A stretch of 64,000 nt of DNA from Arenibacter palladensis. Lineage in GTDB: Bacteria > Bacteroidota > Bacteroidia > Flavobacteriales > Flavobacteriaceae. The notes below the pieces were generated by a model. It did no database searches, was not told the DNA's origin, and saw only the letters and a list, made by a program, of their open reading frames with translations. This document shows, piece by piece, positions 52,562-61,764 of this stretch. The number at the start of each line of letters is the position of its first letter. The stretch's first letter is position 1. Location: positions 1-64,000 of the forward strand of contig NZ_FQUX01000008.1 of the NCBI RefSeq assembly GCF_900129275.1, read 5' to 3'. The translations under genes were made by a program, and so were the position numbers.

Positions 52562-53314
52562 CTAATTATTTATGAGTATTTCTTGCAACCTAATATTTCT
52601 ATAGGTTATTTCAGAACCCTCTGCTTGCAAGGCAATATTTCCTTTGGTCAACGGATTTCCATCGGAATCCAAAAGATCTTTAATTTCGTTTACCAAGTGA
52701 CCGTTTTCATAAAATTTTGCTCCTTCAGCTCCCCTTACTTCAACCCGTATTTTATTCCAACCTTCGAGTTCGTAATTGGCATATTTATCTCCTTCCAAAA
52801 AGTGGGGTTTAATTCCGGAGTCAATTAATTTTTCAGAGCCAACTTTATTAATCCAGGTTACTTGATGGCCTTTTATCACCCATAAATCCCCAGTATCACC
52901 TTCCTGTATCTGACATTCCAAACAAGTAGGCCATACAACATTTTCTCCCTTTATATGAAAAATTATTCCCGCATCACGCTTGGCTTCCAATCGGGGTTCA
53001 AATTTTCTTTCACCCCACTTATATTCCAATTCAAGATTATAAGAGCTGTATTTCTTGGTAGCGGTAATGGTTCCGAAAGGAGCTTTTTGTCCTTTCCAAT
53101 CGTAAAGCACTTCAATGCTGTTTTTCTTTACCTCGAATAATTTTTGACCATCTGGAATATCCGTGGGGGCAGTTATATAGGTTTTTCCCATTTCGCCCTT
53201 GGGAAATGGGTTTACCCATGGTGCATCATCCTCGGGAATGTTCTGTAGCTGGGCCATACCCAAAAATGGGATCACAAAAAATAAGGTCGCAAAATATAAG
53301 CAAGTGGTTCTCAT
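52562..53314 (-). CDS. DUF1080 (3-keto-disaccharide hydrolase-like) protein, exported
   Basis: From ATG 53314 the protein is 250 residues and starts with a signal peptide MRTTCLYFATLFFVIPFLG; a frame to 53359 would overlap the upstream sulfatase and add an odd leader. The fold is the concanavalin-like beta-sandwich of DUF1080, with FGTITATKKYSSYNLELEYK, AGIIFHIKGENVVWPTCLEC and the C-terminal GNIALQAEGSEITYRNIRLQ. Related proteins hydrolyse or eliminate 3-keto-glycosides or bind glycans. It lies between two sulfatases in the five-gene operon. No partner oxidoreductase that would make a 3-keto sugar is in the window, so the enzymatic role is open. Confidence 0.85.
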   Translation of the reverse strand: MRTTCLYFATLFFVIPFLGMAQLQNIPEDDAPWVNPFPKGEMGKTYITAPTDIPDGQKLFEVKKNSIEVLYDWKGQKAPFGTITATKKYSSYNLELEYKWGERKFEPRLEAKRDAGIIFHIKGENVVWPTCLECQIQEGDTGDLWVIKGHQVTWINKVGSEKLIDSGIKPHFLEGDKYANYELEGWNKIRVEVRGAEGAKFYENGHLVNEIKDLLDSDGNPLTKGNIALQAEGSEITYRNIRLQEILINN

Positions 53315-53351
53315 CTTCCTTAGTTTGATCAAAAGGATAGGGTTGATTCTT

Positions 53352-55037
53352 TTAATCATTCCAATGCGCGTCGATTACTTTTTGAATGTGCGGATAGTTG
53401 ACATCGGTCTCGTTTAAATCTTCCCTTTGTTTAATTAACTGTTGCTTTAAATCGGCAATGACATCTTTATATGCACTTTCCCCGTAGGCATTGTTCATTT
53501 CCTTAGGGTCTTTTTTAAGGTCATAAAACTCCCAGGCCGGAGGGGTGTGATTGGCAAAATCATTTCCCCAACTATCCTTGTTCCAAGTAGCCGTAGGGTC
53601 ATCGGTATCCACCCAATATTTCCCATAGAAAAATATCAATTTATAATCCTTTGTCCTAATACCAAAATGGGCCGGGTTTTGGTGGCGGTGTGCCATATGC
53701 ATCCAATAGCGGTAGTAGGTAGATTTTTGCCAATTATCTGGTTCCTTACCCGTTTCCAAAATGGTTTTAAAACTATGCCCTTGCATGTAATCGGGGGTCT
53801 TCCCACCTGCCATTTCAATTAATGTTGGTGCAAAATCAGTATTGTTGATAATGGCATCGGTACGCAATCCTCCTTGGATCGCTTTGGGATATCTTACAAA
53901 AAATGGCATCCTCATAGATTCTTCATACATCCATCTTTTGTCTATATAATCATGCTCGCCCAACATAAATCCTTGATCCCCGGTATAGACAATAATGGTA
54001 TTTTCCAACAATCCTTCCTGCTCCAAATAATCCAATAGCCGCTTTACATTATCATCCACGCCCTTTACACATCGCAGGTATTTCTTCAAATAATCTTGGT
54101 AGACTTTGCTGGTGTATTCTTTTTCGTCACCTGTCATTTCCCACTTTACATATTCCGATGGGGCAATGTCCCCGGCATTTCTATATTTTTTATAGACTGT
54201 GGTATCGTTCCAATATATATTGTTGGCCTGATGACGTATTAGATTCCTGTGTGAAACAGAGGACCCAATGATCCTAGTAAGGGAATCGTTCTTACCTCTG
54301 GTAGCCACTGAACCGTTGTTACCGTTGTCATAAAGGCTCTCCGGCTCAGGAATAAAGGTATCCGCCAAATAGTCTTCATATCTTGGTGCATATTCAAAAT
54401 CATCATGGGGAGCCTTAAAATGGTGCATTAGGAAAAACGGTTTGTTGGGATCCCTTTCGTTTTTTAAATAATCCAAGGTGATATCCATGATGTTGTCCGA
54501 AGAATGACCTTTGGTCTGAACCACATTTTGGGGCCATGATTTTTCTCCTCTTACAAGAAATTCAGGATCAAAATAATTTCCCTGTCCTGGCAAAACCTTA
54601 TAATAATCAAAAGCTGCAGGCTCATCGTGCAAGTGCCATTTACCCACAATGGCCGTTTGATACCCCAATTTCTTCATCTCCTTGGGCAGATACTGTTTTT
54701 CCAGTCCAATAACTCCCTCTAGATCCAAAACTCCGTTGGCCTGTGAATTCTGTCCCGAAATAATTGCCGCTCTGCTGGGCGTACAAATCGCATTATTTAC
54801 AAAGCAATTGTCAAATATTATTCCCTCTTTGGCAATCTTGTCCAGGTTTGGTGTCGGATCTAACTGTGCCAGCCTACTTCCATAAATACCGAAGCCTTGG
54901 GTAGTATGGTCATCTGACATAATGAATATGATATTGGGTTTTGTAATTTCCTGTTTTGCGGTCTTGTCCCCACACGAGAAAAGTGACAAAGCAACTAATA
55001 CAATTAATAAGGCGGTTGGAGTATTCGGTTTTTTCAA
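53352..55037 (-). CDS. S1-family sulfatase, lipoprotein
   Basis: This 561-residue protein has a lipobox ending LFSC (lipidated Cys22), the metal-binding FIMSDDHTTQ, and the formylglycine signature CTPSRAAIISGQ with Cys85. Further family segments are LGYQTAIVGKWHLHDEPAAF, FLMHHFKAPHDDFEY and VYTGDQGFMLGEHDYIDKRW. It is the first gene of the five-gene operon (sulfatase, DUF1080, sulfatase, GH28, sulfatase) and is preceded by the shared HTCS-type promoter at 55062-55125. The HTCS gene lies directly upstream on the same strand. As a lipoprotein it may act at the surface on the polymer or large fragments. Confidence 0.94.
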   Translation of the reverse strand: MKKPNTPTALLIVLVALSLFSCGDKTAKQEITKPNIIFIMSDDHTTQGFGIYGSRLAQLDPTPNLDKIAKEGIIFDNCFVNNAICTPSRAAIISGQNSQANGVLDLEGVIGLEKQYLPKEMKKLGYQTAIVGKWHLHDEPAAFDYYKVLPGQGNYFDPEFLVRGEKSWPQNVVQTKGHSSDNIMDITLDYLKNERDPNKPFFLMHHFKAPHDDFEYAPRYEDYLADTFIPEPESLYDNGNNGSVATRGKNDSLTRIIGSSVSHRNLIRHQANNIYWNDTTVYKKYRNAGDIAPSEYVKWEMTGDEKEYTSKVYQDYLKKYLRCVKGVDDNVKRLLDYLEQEGLLENTIIVYTGDQGFMLGEHDYIDKRWMYEESMRMPFFVRYPKAIQGGLRTDAIINNTDFAPTLIEMAGGKTPDYMQGHSFKTILETGKEPDNWQKSTYYRYWMHMAHRHQNPAHFGIRTKDYKLIFFYGKYWVDTDDPTATWNKDSWGNDFANHTPPAWEFYDLKKDPKEMNNAYGESAYKDVIADLKQQLIKQREDLNETDVNYPHIQKVIDAHWND

Positions 55038-55061
55038 AATAATAATTTTTGGTTCGAGTTA

Positions 55062-55125
55062 TAAAATTAACGGATTTTAAGCTTGTGTAAATTCACATAT
55101 GTTTTAATTAATACCACATATGGTT
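55062..55125 (-). promoter_or_regulatory. HTCS-type promoter of five-gene sulfatase operon
   Basis: On the minus strand AACCATATGT (55125-55116), then AAACATATGT (55104-55095, 9 of 10) exactly 21 bp on, then 26 bp to TAATTTTA (55069-55062; five of six fixed positions). The start codon is only 25 bp past the -7-like box. The element lies in the 118-bp gap after the HTCS stop, so the operon is not dependent on HTCS read-through. Confidence 0.7.
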
Positions 55126-55155
55126 CTTAGTATTACTTATTGTAATGAATCTTTC

Positions 55156-58100
55156 TTATTTTGACTGCAAGCTTTGTTGATCCAAATATTCACTTGGAAT
55201 AACCCCAAACTGCTTTTTAAAACATTTGGAAAAGTAGGAAGCTGTATTAAAACCGGTCATATACATAATCTCCTTTACGGACATATCGCTCTTTTCCAAT
55301 AGTTGCACCGCTCTTTTTAAACGAATGTTACGAATAAATTCGCTGGAGGATAAACCTGTGAGCTCCTTAAATTTAAGATACAGGTTACTTCTGCTGATTC
55401 CCATTTCCTTGACCAACATTTCCACACTGAAATCTGTGTTCATCATATGTTTTTCCACAGTGTCTATTGCCAATTGCAGAAAGGTCTCATCAGCAGAAGT
55501 TACTGTAACATCTGTGGGATTAAGGGTGATATCCCTATTGAATCTTTTTCTCAGCTCTTCCCTGGTCTTAATTATATTCGTTAATTTGAGACGTAAGGAA
55601 TCTATGGAAAAAGGTTTGGAAATATAGTCGTCCGCCCCTTTAATAAGTCCTTCTATCTCACTTTCTTCCGACGATTTGGCGGTTAGCATCACAATTGGAA
55701 TATGACTTGTTTCTTTTTTTGATTTTAATATTCCACATAACTCAATTCCGTCCATTACGGGCATAATGACATCTGTTAATATTATATTTGGAATTAATTT
55801 ATTGGCCACTTGTAAGCCCACTTCTCCGTTTTCAGCTTCATAAACGGTGTAGCTATCACCCAAGGTCTGTTTAATAAAAGCCCTAATGTCGGCATTATCA
55901 TCTACTACCAATAGGACGGGCAATTTTGATCTGGATTTAGATATATTGGAATCTTCCATTTCATCATTTATGCCAATAGCAAAATATTCTGCCTCCGTTG
56001 AGCGCATAGAATAATCGCTATCATTTACTTCTTTACAAGTTATTTCCAGATTGTTTTCATAGGCCACTTTTTCAATGGGTAGGCGTACTATAAAATTAGC
56101 CCCTTTATTGGGTTCACTAATAATATCTATTTTTCCTTGGTGTAGCTCAACAAGACTTTTGGTAAAAGAAAGTCCAATTCCTGCGCCTTCCGGGTTAAGT
56201 TTTTTATCATCTTTTTCAACATAAAACCTCTTGAAAATACTGTCCATCCTGTCTGGTGTAATACCAATACCGGAATCTTGGACCTGAATTATTAGGGCAC
56301 CAAGATTAAGTGGTTGCGCTTTTAGAATACCATAGGTATCCAATTCACGTTCTTCGGAAATTTTTATACTTATAGTCCCATTTTCCGGGGTAAATTTAAA
56401 AGCGTTGGACAGTAAATTGTTTAGAATTTTTTCCAAGGCGTCTTGATCAAACCAAGACATAATCTTGTCTTGTTCGGAAATTATCTTAAAATCTATGGAT
56501 TGTTTTCGTGCCAAAAACTGAAAGGGCTCAGCGACCACTTTTACAAAATCCAATACATTACCATGTCTTACTACTAAATGCATTTTGCCCTGATTGATTT
56601 TTCTAAAATCCAACAATTGGTTTATTAAACGCATTAGGTAGTTTGTATTTTTATACATTAACCCATATTGCTCCAAAACAATCTTCTTCTCCAGCTTTTC
56701 TACGTTTTTTTGCAGATATTCCAAAGGACCTTTAATCAAGGTTAATGGAGTTTTAAACTCATGGGAAATATTTGTAAAAAATTCCAACTTTATCCGTTGT
56801 AGCTCTTCAGCTTTTTCTTTCTCCAAATACTCCAATTCCAATTGATGTTTCTTAGTGGTACTTATAAATGTATACCTCCAAAAAAGCCATAACATTCCTA
56901 GAAATAAAAGGGTATATAAAACATAGGCCGAATTGGTTCTCCACCATGGTGGAATTACCCTAATACGTACTTCTGAGGGTGATGAATCCCATATTCCGTC
57001 ATTGTTGGAAGCCTTGACCTTCAAAGTGTACCATCCAGGCTCAATATTGGTGTAGGTGGCAAATCGTTTTTCAGAAGAAGTTTGTATCCAACCCTTATCA
57101 AAACCTTCCAGCATATAGGCAAATACATTCTTTTCAGGAGCAGCATAATGTATGGACGCAAATTCAAAAGAAAAATTATTTTCTCCGTATTTCAAATGTA
57201 ATTCCTTTGTTTCCTCTATACTTTTGTTTAAAATGACCCTTCCGTTAATTTCTTCATCGATCTTAACCGGCTTATTGGAGATTGAAAAATTGGTGATTAC
57301 GGTCTCCGCTTCAAAACTATTTTCGGTAATTTTTTCAGGATAAAAGGTATTGAAACCATTTATACCTCCGAAAAGCATTTCTCCATCCTTTCTTTTAAGA
57401 GCGGCCAATTCCTGGAATTCGTTGTTTTGGAGCCCATCATTGACATCATAATTCTTAAATGTGACTTCTTTTGGATTAAATTTGGATAGGCCTTGGTTGG
57501 TGGACAGCCACAAATATCCCATATTATCCTCCAATATTCCTTTGATTACATTATTGGGAAGTCCGTCCGTTTCAGTATAGGAAATAAAACTATCAAGCCC
57601 ATTGCCGTCGGACTGAACTAATTTGTTGAGTCCACCCCCAAAAGTCCCTACCCATAAATCACCGGCTGTACTTTCTCTAATCGCCAAAATATAATTATGA
57701 CTAATAGACCCCGGATTTTTTGGGTCGTTCTTATATACTGTGAAATTAGGTTGTTTTTTACCTTTTTGATCTAAAGATAGTTTGCCTAGGCCATCACCAG
57801 TACCGAACCATATATTTCCATGACTATCCTCATAGATGTTTCTGACAATATTACTTGGCAGGGAAGAGGGATTGGAGGGACTATTTATAAAAACATCCTT
57901 AGTGTATTGTTTTGAATCTTTATTTGGTACCCAACGTTGAACTCCGCCGCCATATGTACCGATCCAAATATTGTTCTGGGAATCCGTCAGTAGTGAAAAA
58001 ACACTTGTATCCACATCCTCTGCCTTAATAATATTTTCCTCCTTAATTCTATTGGGATTTGTTATATCCAAAATGTATAATCCGTGTTCATTTTCGGCAC

Positions 58101-59412
58101 CGACAAATAAAATCTTGCGGTCATTATGAAATGCCTCGGTCAGCGCAAAAGTCCTTTGGATATTATCAAAGACACGGAAATTATTGTAGGTTCCGTCATC
58201 ATACTCTTTTTTGAGCATATTTAACCCACCACCTTCGGTCCCGATCCACAGCGCACCATTACTATCCTCATACATGGATCTGATTTTGTCATAACTAAGA
58301 CTGTTGGGATCCAAGGACTTTCGAACATGACGAAACTGCTTTCTTTCAGGGTCATATTTATTTACCCCTCCCCCATTGGTGCCTATCCAGATAATTCCGG
58401 TCTTATCTAAAAAAAGGGATTTTACGATATTTTTACTAAGCGAAAATTTATTTCGGGAGTCGTATTTAAAATGATTTTCCAATATAGGAACATTGTCCTT
58501 ATTGGTGTTTTTAAAATATAAAAGGCCCTCATTGGTCCCGAACCAAATGTGATTATTATTGTCCACTAGAAGTTTATTGAAATCCCCTTCGTGAAATTTT
58601 TGAATTTTAGTGGAATCGGGTCCCGCCATTTGTACATATACACCATTGCCCGTACCGATCAATAATCTCCCAAAATTGTCCGATCCAATACATTCTACCC
58701 TGGTCTTTGGTAATCCAATGGCTTCGTTAACTGATTGAAGGTATTGATCACCATTTTTATCCCTTGATATTTTAAATAATCCTTGGGCGGTGCCTGTCCA
58801 AATATGACCTTTATCGTCTTCGTATAATGAATTTATTGAATTGGCTCTTGAAAATATTTCATTGGAGTTTATTTCCGGGTAGAAATGCTCAAAAACAGCG
58901 CTGTCCTTCATTTTCTTCAAATCCAACATATTGAGACCTTTACTAGTGCCCACCCACAATCGATTCTTGCTATCCAATAAAACCTTGATGACATGGTCAC
59001 TACTTAAGCTCCCCTTGTTATTTTCATCGTGTTGAAATCTGATAAATTTTTCGGTAGACCTGTTAAAATAATTTAGTCCTTTTCCAGTAGTTCCAATCCA
59101 TAGATTATCGTCTTGGTCACCAACTATATCGAAAATTAAATTGCTGCTGATACTCTCCGGCTGATTTATTTGAGGCTTATAAATGGTGAAATCATATCCG
59201 TCATATTTGTTAAGTCCATCGTGGGTAGCAAACCACATAAATCCTTTTTTATCCTGATATATGGCATTGATATCACTTTGGGAAAGTCCATTATCCGTGG
59301 TGATATGTTCAAAATTAATCATATCCTGACTGGCCCCAATTATTGGACCTAAAAGAAATACAACTCCCCAAAAACGCTTATACCAAATATTGGCATCTAA
59401 CTTAAAGCTCAT
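55156..59412 (-). CDS. Hybrid two-component system regulator (HTCS)
   Basis: This 1418-residue protein has a signal/anchor (about 1-29), two propellers of reg_prop repeats (about 35-710; units such as GFMWFATHDGLNKYDGYD and NLWIGTTGKGLNYF), a Y_Y_Y domain (about 745-830), one membrane segment (about 840-862), a histidine kinase core with FFTNISHEFKTPLTLIKG, NLLSNAFKFTPENG and GAGIGLSFTKSLVELH, a receiver domain (VLLVVDDNADIRAF, then ILTDVIMPVMDG with the phospho-aspartate and a KPFS lysine) and a C-terminal AraC DNA-binding domain (MGISRSNLYLKFKELTG, IMYMTGFNTASYFSKCF). HTCS proteins sense oligosaccharides in the periplasm and activate the linked polysaccharide locus. Its own promoter and four others in the window share a tandem box (see 59518-59581), the likely target. 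Confidence 0.97.
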   Translation of the reverse strand: MSFKLDANIWYKRFWGVVFLLGPIIGASQDMINFEHITTDNGLSQSDINAIYQDKKGFMWFATHDGLNKYDGYDFTIYKPQINQPESISSNLIFDIVGDQDDNLWIGTTGKGLNYFNRSTEKFIRFQHDENNKGSLSSDHVIKVLLDSKNRLWVGTSKGLNMLDLKKMKDSAVFEHFYPEINSNEIFSRANSINSLYEDDKGHIWTGTAQGLFKISRDKNGDQYLQSVNEAIGLPKTRVECIGSDNFGRLLIGTGNGVYVQMAGPDSTKIQKFHEGDFNKLLVDNNNHIWFGTNEGLLYFKNTNKDNVPILENHFKYDSRNKFSLSKNIVKSLFLDKTGIIWIGTNGGGVNKYDPERKQFRHVRKSLDPNSLSYDKIRSMYEDSNGALWIGTEGGGLNMLKKEYDDGTYNNFRVFDNIQRTFALTEAFHNDRKILFVGAENEHGLYILDITNPNRIKEENIIKAEDVDTSVFSLLTDSQNNIWIGTYGGGVQRWVPNKDSKQYTKDVFINSPSNPSSLPSNIVRNIYEDSHGNIWFGTGDGLGKLSLDQKGKKQPNFTVYKNDPKNPGSISHNYILAIRESTAGDLWVGTFGGGLNKLVQSDGNGLDSFISYTETDGLPNNVIKGILEDNMGYLWLSTNQGLSKFNPKEVTFKNYDVNDGLQNNEFQELAALKRKDGEMLFGGINGFNTFYPEKITENSFEAETVITNFSISNKPVKIDEEINGRVILNKSIEETKELHLKYGENNFSFEFASIHYAAPEKNVFAYMLEGFDKGWIQTSSEKRFATYTNIEPGWYTLKVKASNNDGIWDSSPSEVRIRVIPPWWRTNSAYVLYTLLFLGMLWLFWRYTFISTTKKHQLELEYLEKEKAEELQRIKLEFFTNISHEFKTPLTLIKGPLEYLQKNVEKLEKKIVLEQYGLMYKNTNYLMRLINQLLDFRKINQGKMHLVVRHGNVLDFVKVVAEPFQFLARKQSIDFKIISEQDKIMSWFDQDALEKILNNLLSNAFKFTPENGTISIKISEERELDTYGILKAQPLNLGALIIQVQDSGIGITPDRMDSIFKRFYVEKDDKKLNPEGAGIGLSFTKSLVELHQGKIDIISEPNKGANFIVRLPIEKVAYENNLEITCKEVNDSDYSMRSTEAEYFAIGINDEMEDSNISKSRSKLPVLLVVDDNADIRAFIKQTLGDSYTVYEAENGEVGLQVANKLIPNIILTDVIMPVMDGIELCGILKSKKETSHIPIVMLTAKSSEESEIEGLIKGADDYISKPFSIDSLRLKLTNIIKTREELRKRFNRDITLNPTDVTVTSADETFLQLAIDTVEKHMMNTDFSVEMLVKEMGISRSNLYLKFKELTGLSSSEFIRNIRLKRAVQLLEKSDMSVKEIMYMTGFNTASYFSKCFKKQFGVIPSEYLDQQSLQSK

Positions 59413-59517
59413 ACAAGTAAACTACGATTTCTTTAGCGGATTCTTAGAATATTCTTGCGATTTATTTGTTCAAATCCATTCCAATTGGTCCAATCTATAG
59501 GTTATGGTTCAATATTT

Positions 59518-59581
59518 CAAAATTAGTACAAATAACCATTTTGTTGTATAACAAATGGTTTTGAGCCTATACCATATGATT
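59518..59581 (-). promoter_or_regulatory. HTCS-type promoter of the HTCS gene (autoregulation)
   Basis: On the minus strand AATCATATGG (59581-59572, 8 of 10), AACCATTTGT (59560-59551) exactly 21 bp on, then exactly 26 bp to a perfect -7 box TAATTTTG (59525-59518). An additional inverted copy AACCATTTTGTT (plus strand, 59534-59545) faces the proximal box, which is not seen at the other promoters. The rest of the 59413-59793 gap shows nothing recognisable and no clear terminator for the upstream operon. Confidence 0.7.
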
Positions 59582-59793
59582 GTTTATGTCCTACACACAT
59601 AGCGTTTAAAGGCCTTGCCCTTTCACTTAGCAAAAATATACTTACAAGTAGGTTATTCCCCTTTCTTTAAACTTTCACGAGAATTAAAAACTGCCCTTAT
59701 TAGGTTCTTTAGTGTCCCCTTTCCTCCATGAACGAAAAACATAGAAAACACAACCTAATCCCAAGAATACTTTACCCTATGAACTAAATTGTT

Positions 59794-61743
59794 TCAGTTA
59801 ACCAATTTTAATTTAAGTGATTTCTCGAAGCCTAAATAGCCATAGGATACTACCAAATTTGAGGTATTGATGCTTTTAGGAATTTTGAATTTTGCTGTAA
59901 AGATTCCTGAATTGACTGCGGTTTCGATTACCGCTATTTTCTGTAATTCTCCCTCATATTGGACCAATATCCAACCTTTATCCACCGCATTCCAATCTTT
60001 ATTGAGGGCTGCTTTTAATTCGATTACAATGGTTTGAGCCGGCCTTACATTTTCTATTTCAACTTTGTAATCTTCATCAAAAACTTTAAGCTGGTGACTC
60101 CCCAAGGTGGCAAAGGTAAGTGTTGCTTGCCATCCACGGTTTGAAATACCCCAGCCTTCTGTGGCATAGGCATTTTTACCAAAAACTCGACCATCATTTT
60201 TACCCTCGATAACCTCGACCTTTTCAGCAATCGGAAACTGGGCATCCAATGGAGACCCGTCCAGGGTTCCCCTTACCTTGCCCAACTCACCATAACCATG
60301 GGGATGGGATTGTGGCCAACCATATTCTACACCCTTCCAAAAACCATCGATTTGAAGCCTATCTTCACTTTTGTTACTTAAATGGGTCCCAACGGGATTG
60401 ACCCCAAAAACAAAATCGGTCTGTGCTCTTCCAATAGCCCTTAACTCAGGGTCCTTCAAAACATGGGCGACAGCGAACATGGAGCCTCCTAAAGCTGGTG
60501 CCCCACCTAATTCCTTAGTTTTAGGATGGGCCCATTCCGTTTCGCTATGCTGGCGGTATTTCCAAAAATTGCTGGTCTTTTGTTTCATATGAAGTGCCCA
60601 AGCCGCTAATTTATCCTTAGTGCCATCCGGAGCCTTATCAGGTGCGAGCATTAAAAAATAAGCTAGGGCTTGGGGAGTAATATGCTCAGCATTTCGGATC
60701 CACCACATATGACGTGGATTGTTAAAATCCCAATTGGCAATAATATCGGAAGCTCCAGATTGTGCCCAATGTAAAAATTTCTCCGGAGAACCATTCTTTT
60801 CATTTTTTTCGCACCAGTACATAAACAGATTACGAAAAACCGATTGGCCATAAGCATTTCCCATTTCATTGAATTCTTGAAAGCCTTGATCTACCCATTT
60901 CGTACTATAGGTCCAAAACCGCACCACTTTATGGCGATCGTATTTTTCCCAATTGTCCAAACAGACCTTCCTATATTTTTGGTAAGTTTCCTCAGCGAGA
61001 TAGGGTTTTAAAAAGGAGTGGTAGGCCGCACACACCGCTGCCAATTGGTCCAATGTGTTCCAATAATCGTACGTCATTCGCTCTTGTCCCTGATACCCTA
61101 AAGTACCGTGCCTCTTTTTTACTGGACCGTTATAATCAACATATTTATAGGCAAACTCTGCATGCCAAAGAATCAAATCAATAAGGTCCGCTAATTTTTT
61201 ATCGCCCAATTCTGTTTTCCAATTATCATACAATGCTGGATTGCTGGCATATTGTAATATTTCAAAAACAGTCTCTAGTCCGTATGCACCTCCATCACGT
61301 GTGGGGCCACCACCATATACTTCACTCATTTGGTAATTCTCCAAATCCGAAAACCCTCTAGCATCCACAAAAAAATCATAGGCCAATTTAGAAGAAGACG
61401 TTTCCAATAAATGATCGGCTATCCAAAAGGGAACAGATACTCCATGACCTTCAACTTTAATAATAAACTCATGGCTATTGGAAATAGGATCAAATTCTGT
61501 AAACCATCCCTCATTGTTCAGCATTTCGCCTTCATAGAGCGTTTTTGAGGTTTTGTTGTCAATAATTTGAAAAGGTACTCCATCTTCAGAGCCGTAACAG
61601 ACAAAACGTTTGGATTCCCCCAAATTGTAACCTAATTGATTTACAAAGGGCTTATACAAGACCTTGTTGTTTGCGTTTTCTTGGCTTACCAATGGGCAAA
61701 CAACTAAACTGAATATAAAAATTGCAAGGACCAGTATTTTCAT
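59794..61743 (-). CDS. GH9-like glycosidase with N-terminal CelD Ig-like domain, exported
   Basis: This 649-residue protein has a signal peptide (about 1-20), a CelD-type Ig-like domain (about 30-110; FVNQLGYNLGESKRFVCYG) and an (alpha/alpha)6 barrel of the GH9 type (about 120-500) with GGGPTRDGGAYGLETVFEIL and FVFGVNPVGTHLSNKSEDR. The barrel lacks the exact Asp-Ala-Gly-Asp motif of cellulases, so it is a divergent member and cellulose is unlikely. About 130 residues of beta-rich C-terminal extension follow. It is the last gene of an operon with two sulfatases (21 bp gap), suggesting action on the same sulfated glycan. The family call is moderately secure, the activity unknown. Confidence 0.7.
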   Translation of the reverse strand: MKILVLAIFIFSLVVCPLVSQENANNKVLYKPFVNQLGYNLGESKRFVCYGSEDGVPFQIIDNKTSKTLYEGEMLNNEGWFTEFDPISNSHEFIIKVEGHGVSVPFWIADHLLETSSSKLAYDFFVDARGFSDLENYQMSEVYGGGPTRDGGAYGLETVFEILQYASNPALYDNWKTELGDKKLADLIDLILWHAEFAYKYVDYNGPVKKRHGTLGYQGQERMTYDYWNTLDQLAAVCAAYHSFLKPYLAEETYQKYRKVCLDNWEKYDRHKVVRFWTYSTKWVDQGFQEFNEMGNAYGQSVFRNLFMYWCEKNEKNGSPEKFLHWAQSGASDIIANWDFNNPRHMWWIRNAEHITPQALAYFLMLAPDKAPDGTKDKLAAWALHMKQKTSNFWKYRQHSETEWAHPKTKELGGAPALGGSMFAVAHVLKDPELRAIGRAQTDFVFGVNPVGTHLSNKSEDRLQIDGFWKGVEYGWPQSHPHGYGELGKVRGTLDGSPLDAQFPIAEKVEVIEGKNDGRVFGKNAYATEGWGISNRGWQATLTFATLGSHQLKVFDEDYKVEIENVRPAQTIVIELKAALNKDWNAVDKGWILVQYEGELQKIAVIETAVNSGIFTAKFKIPKSINTSNLVVSYGYLGFEKSLKLKLVN

Positions 61744-61764
61744 TCTTGAATATTTAAATAATAA

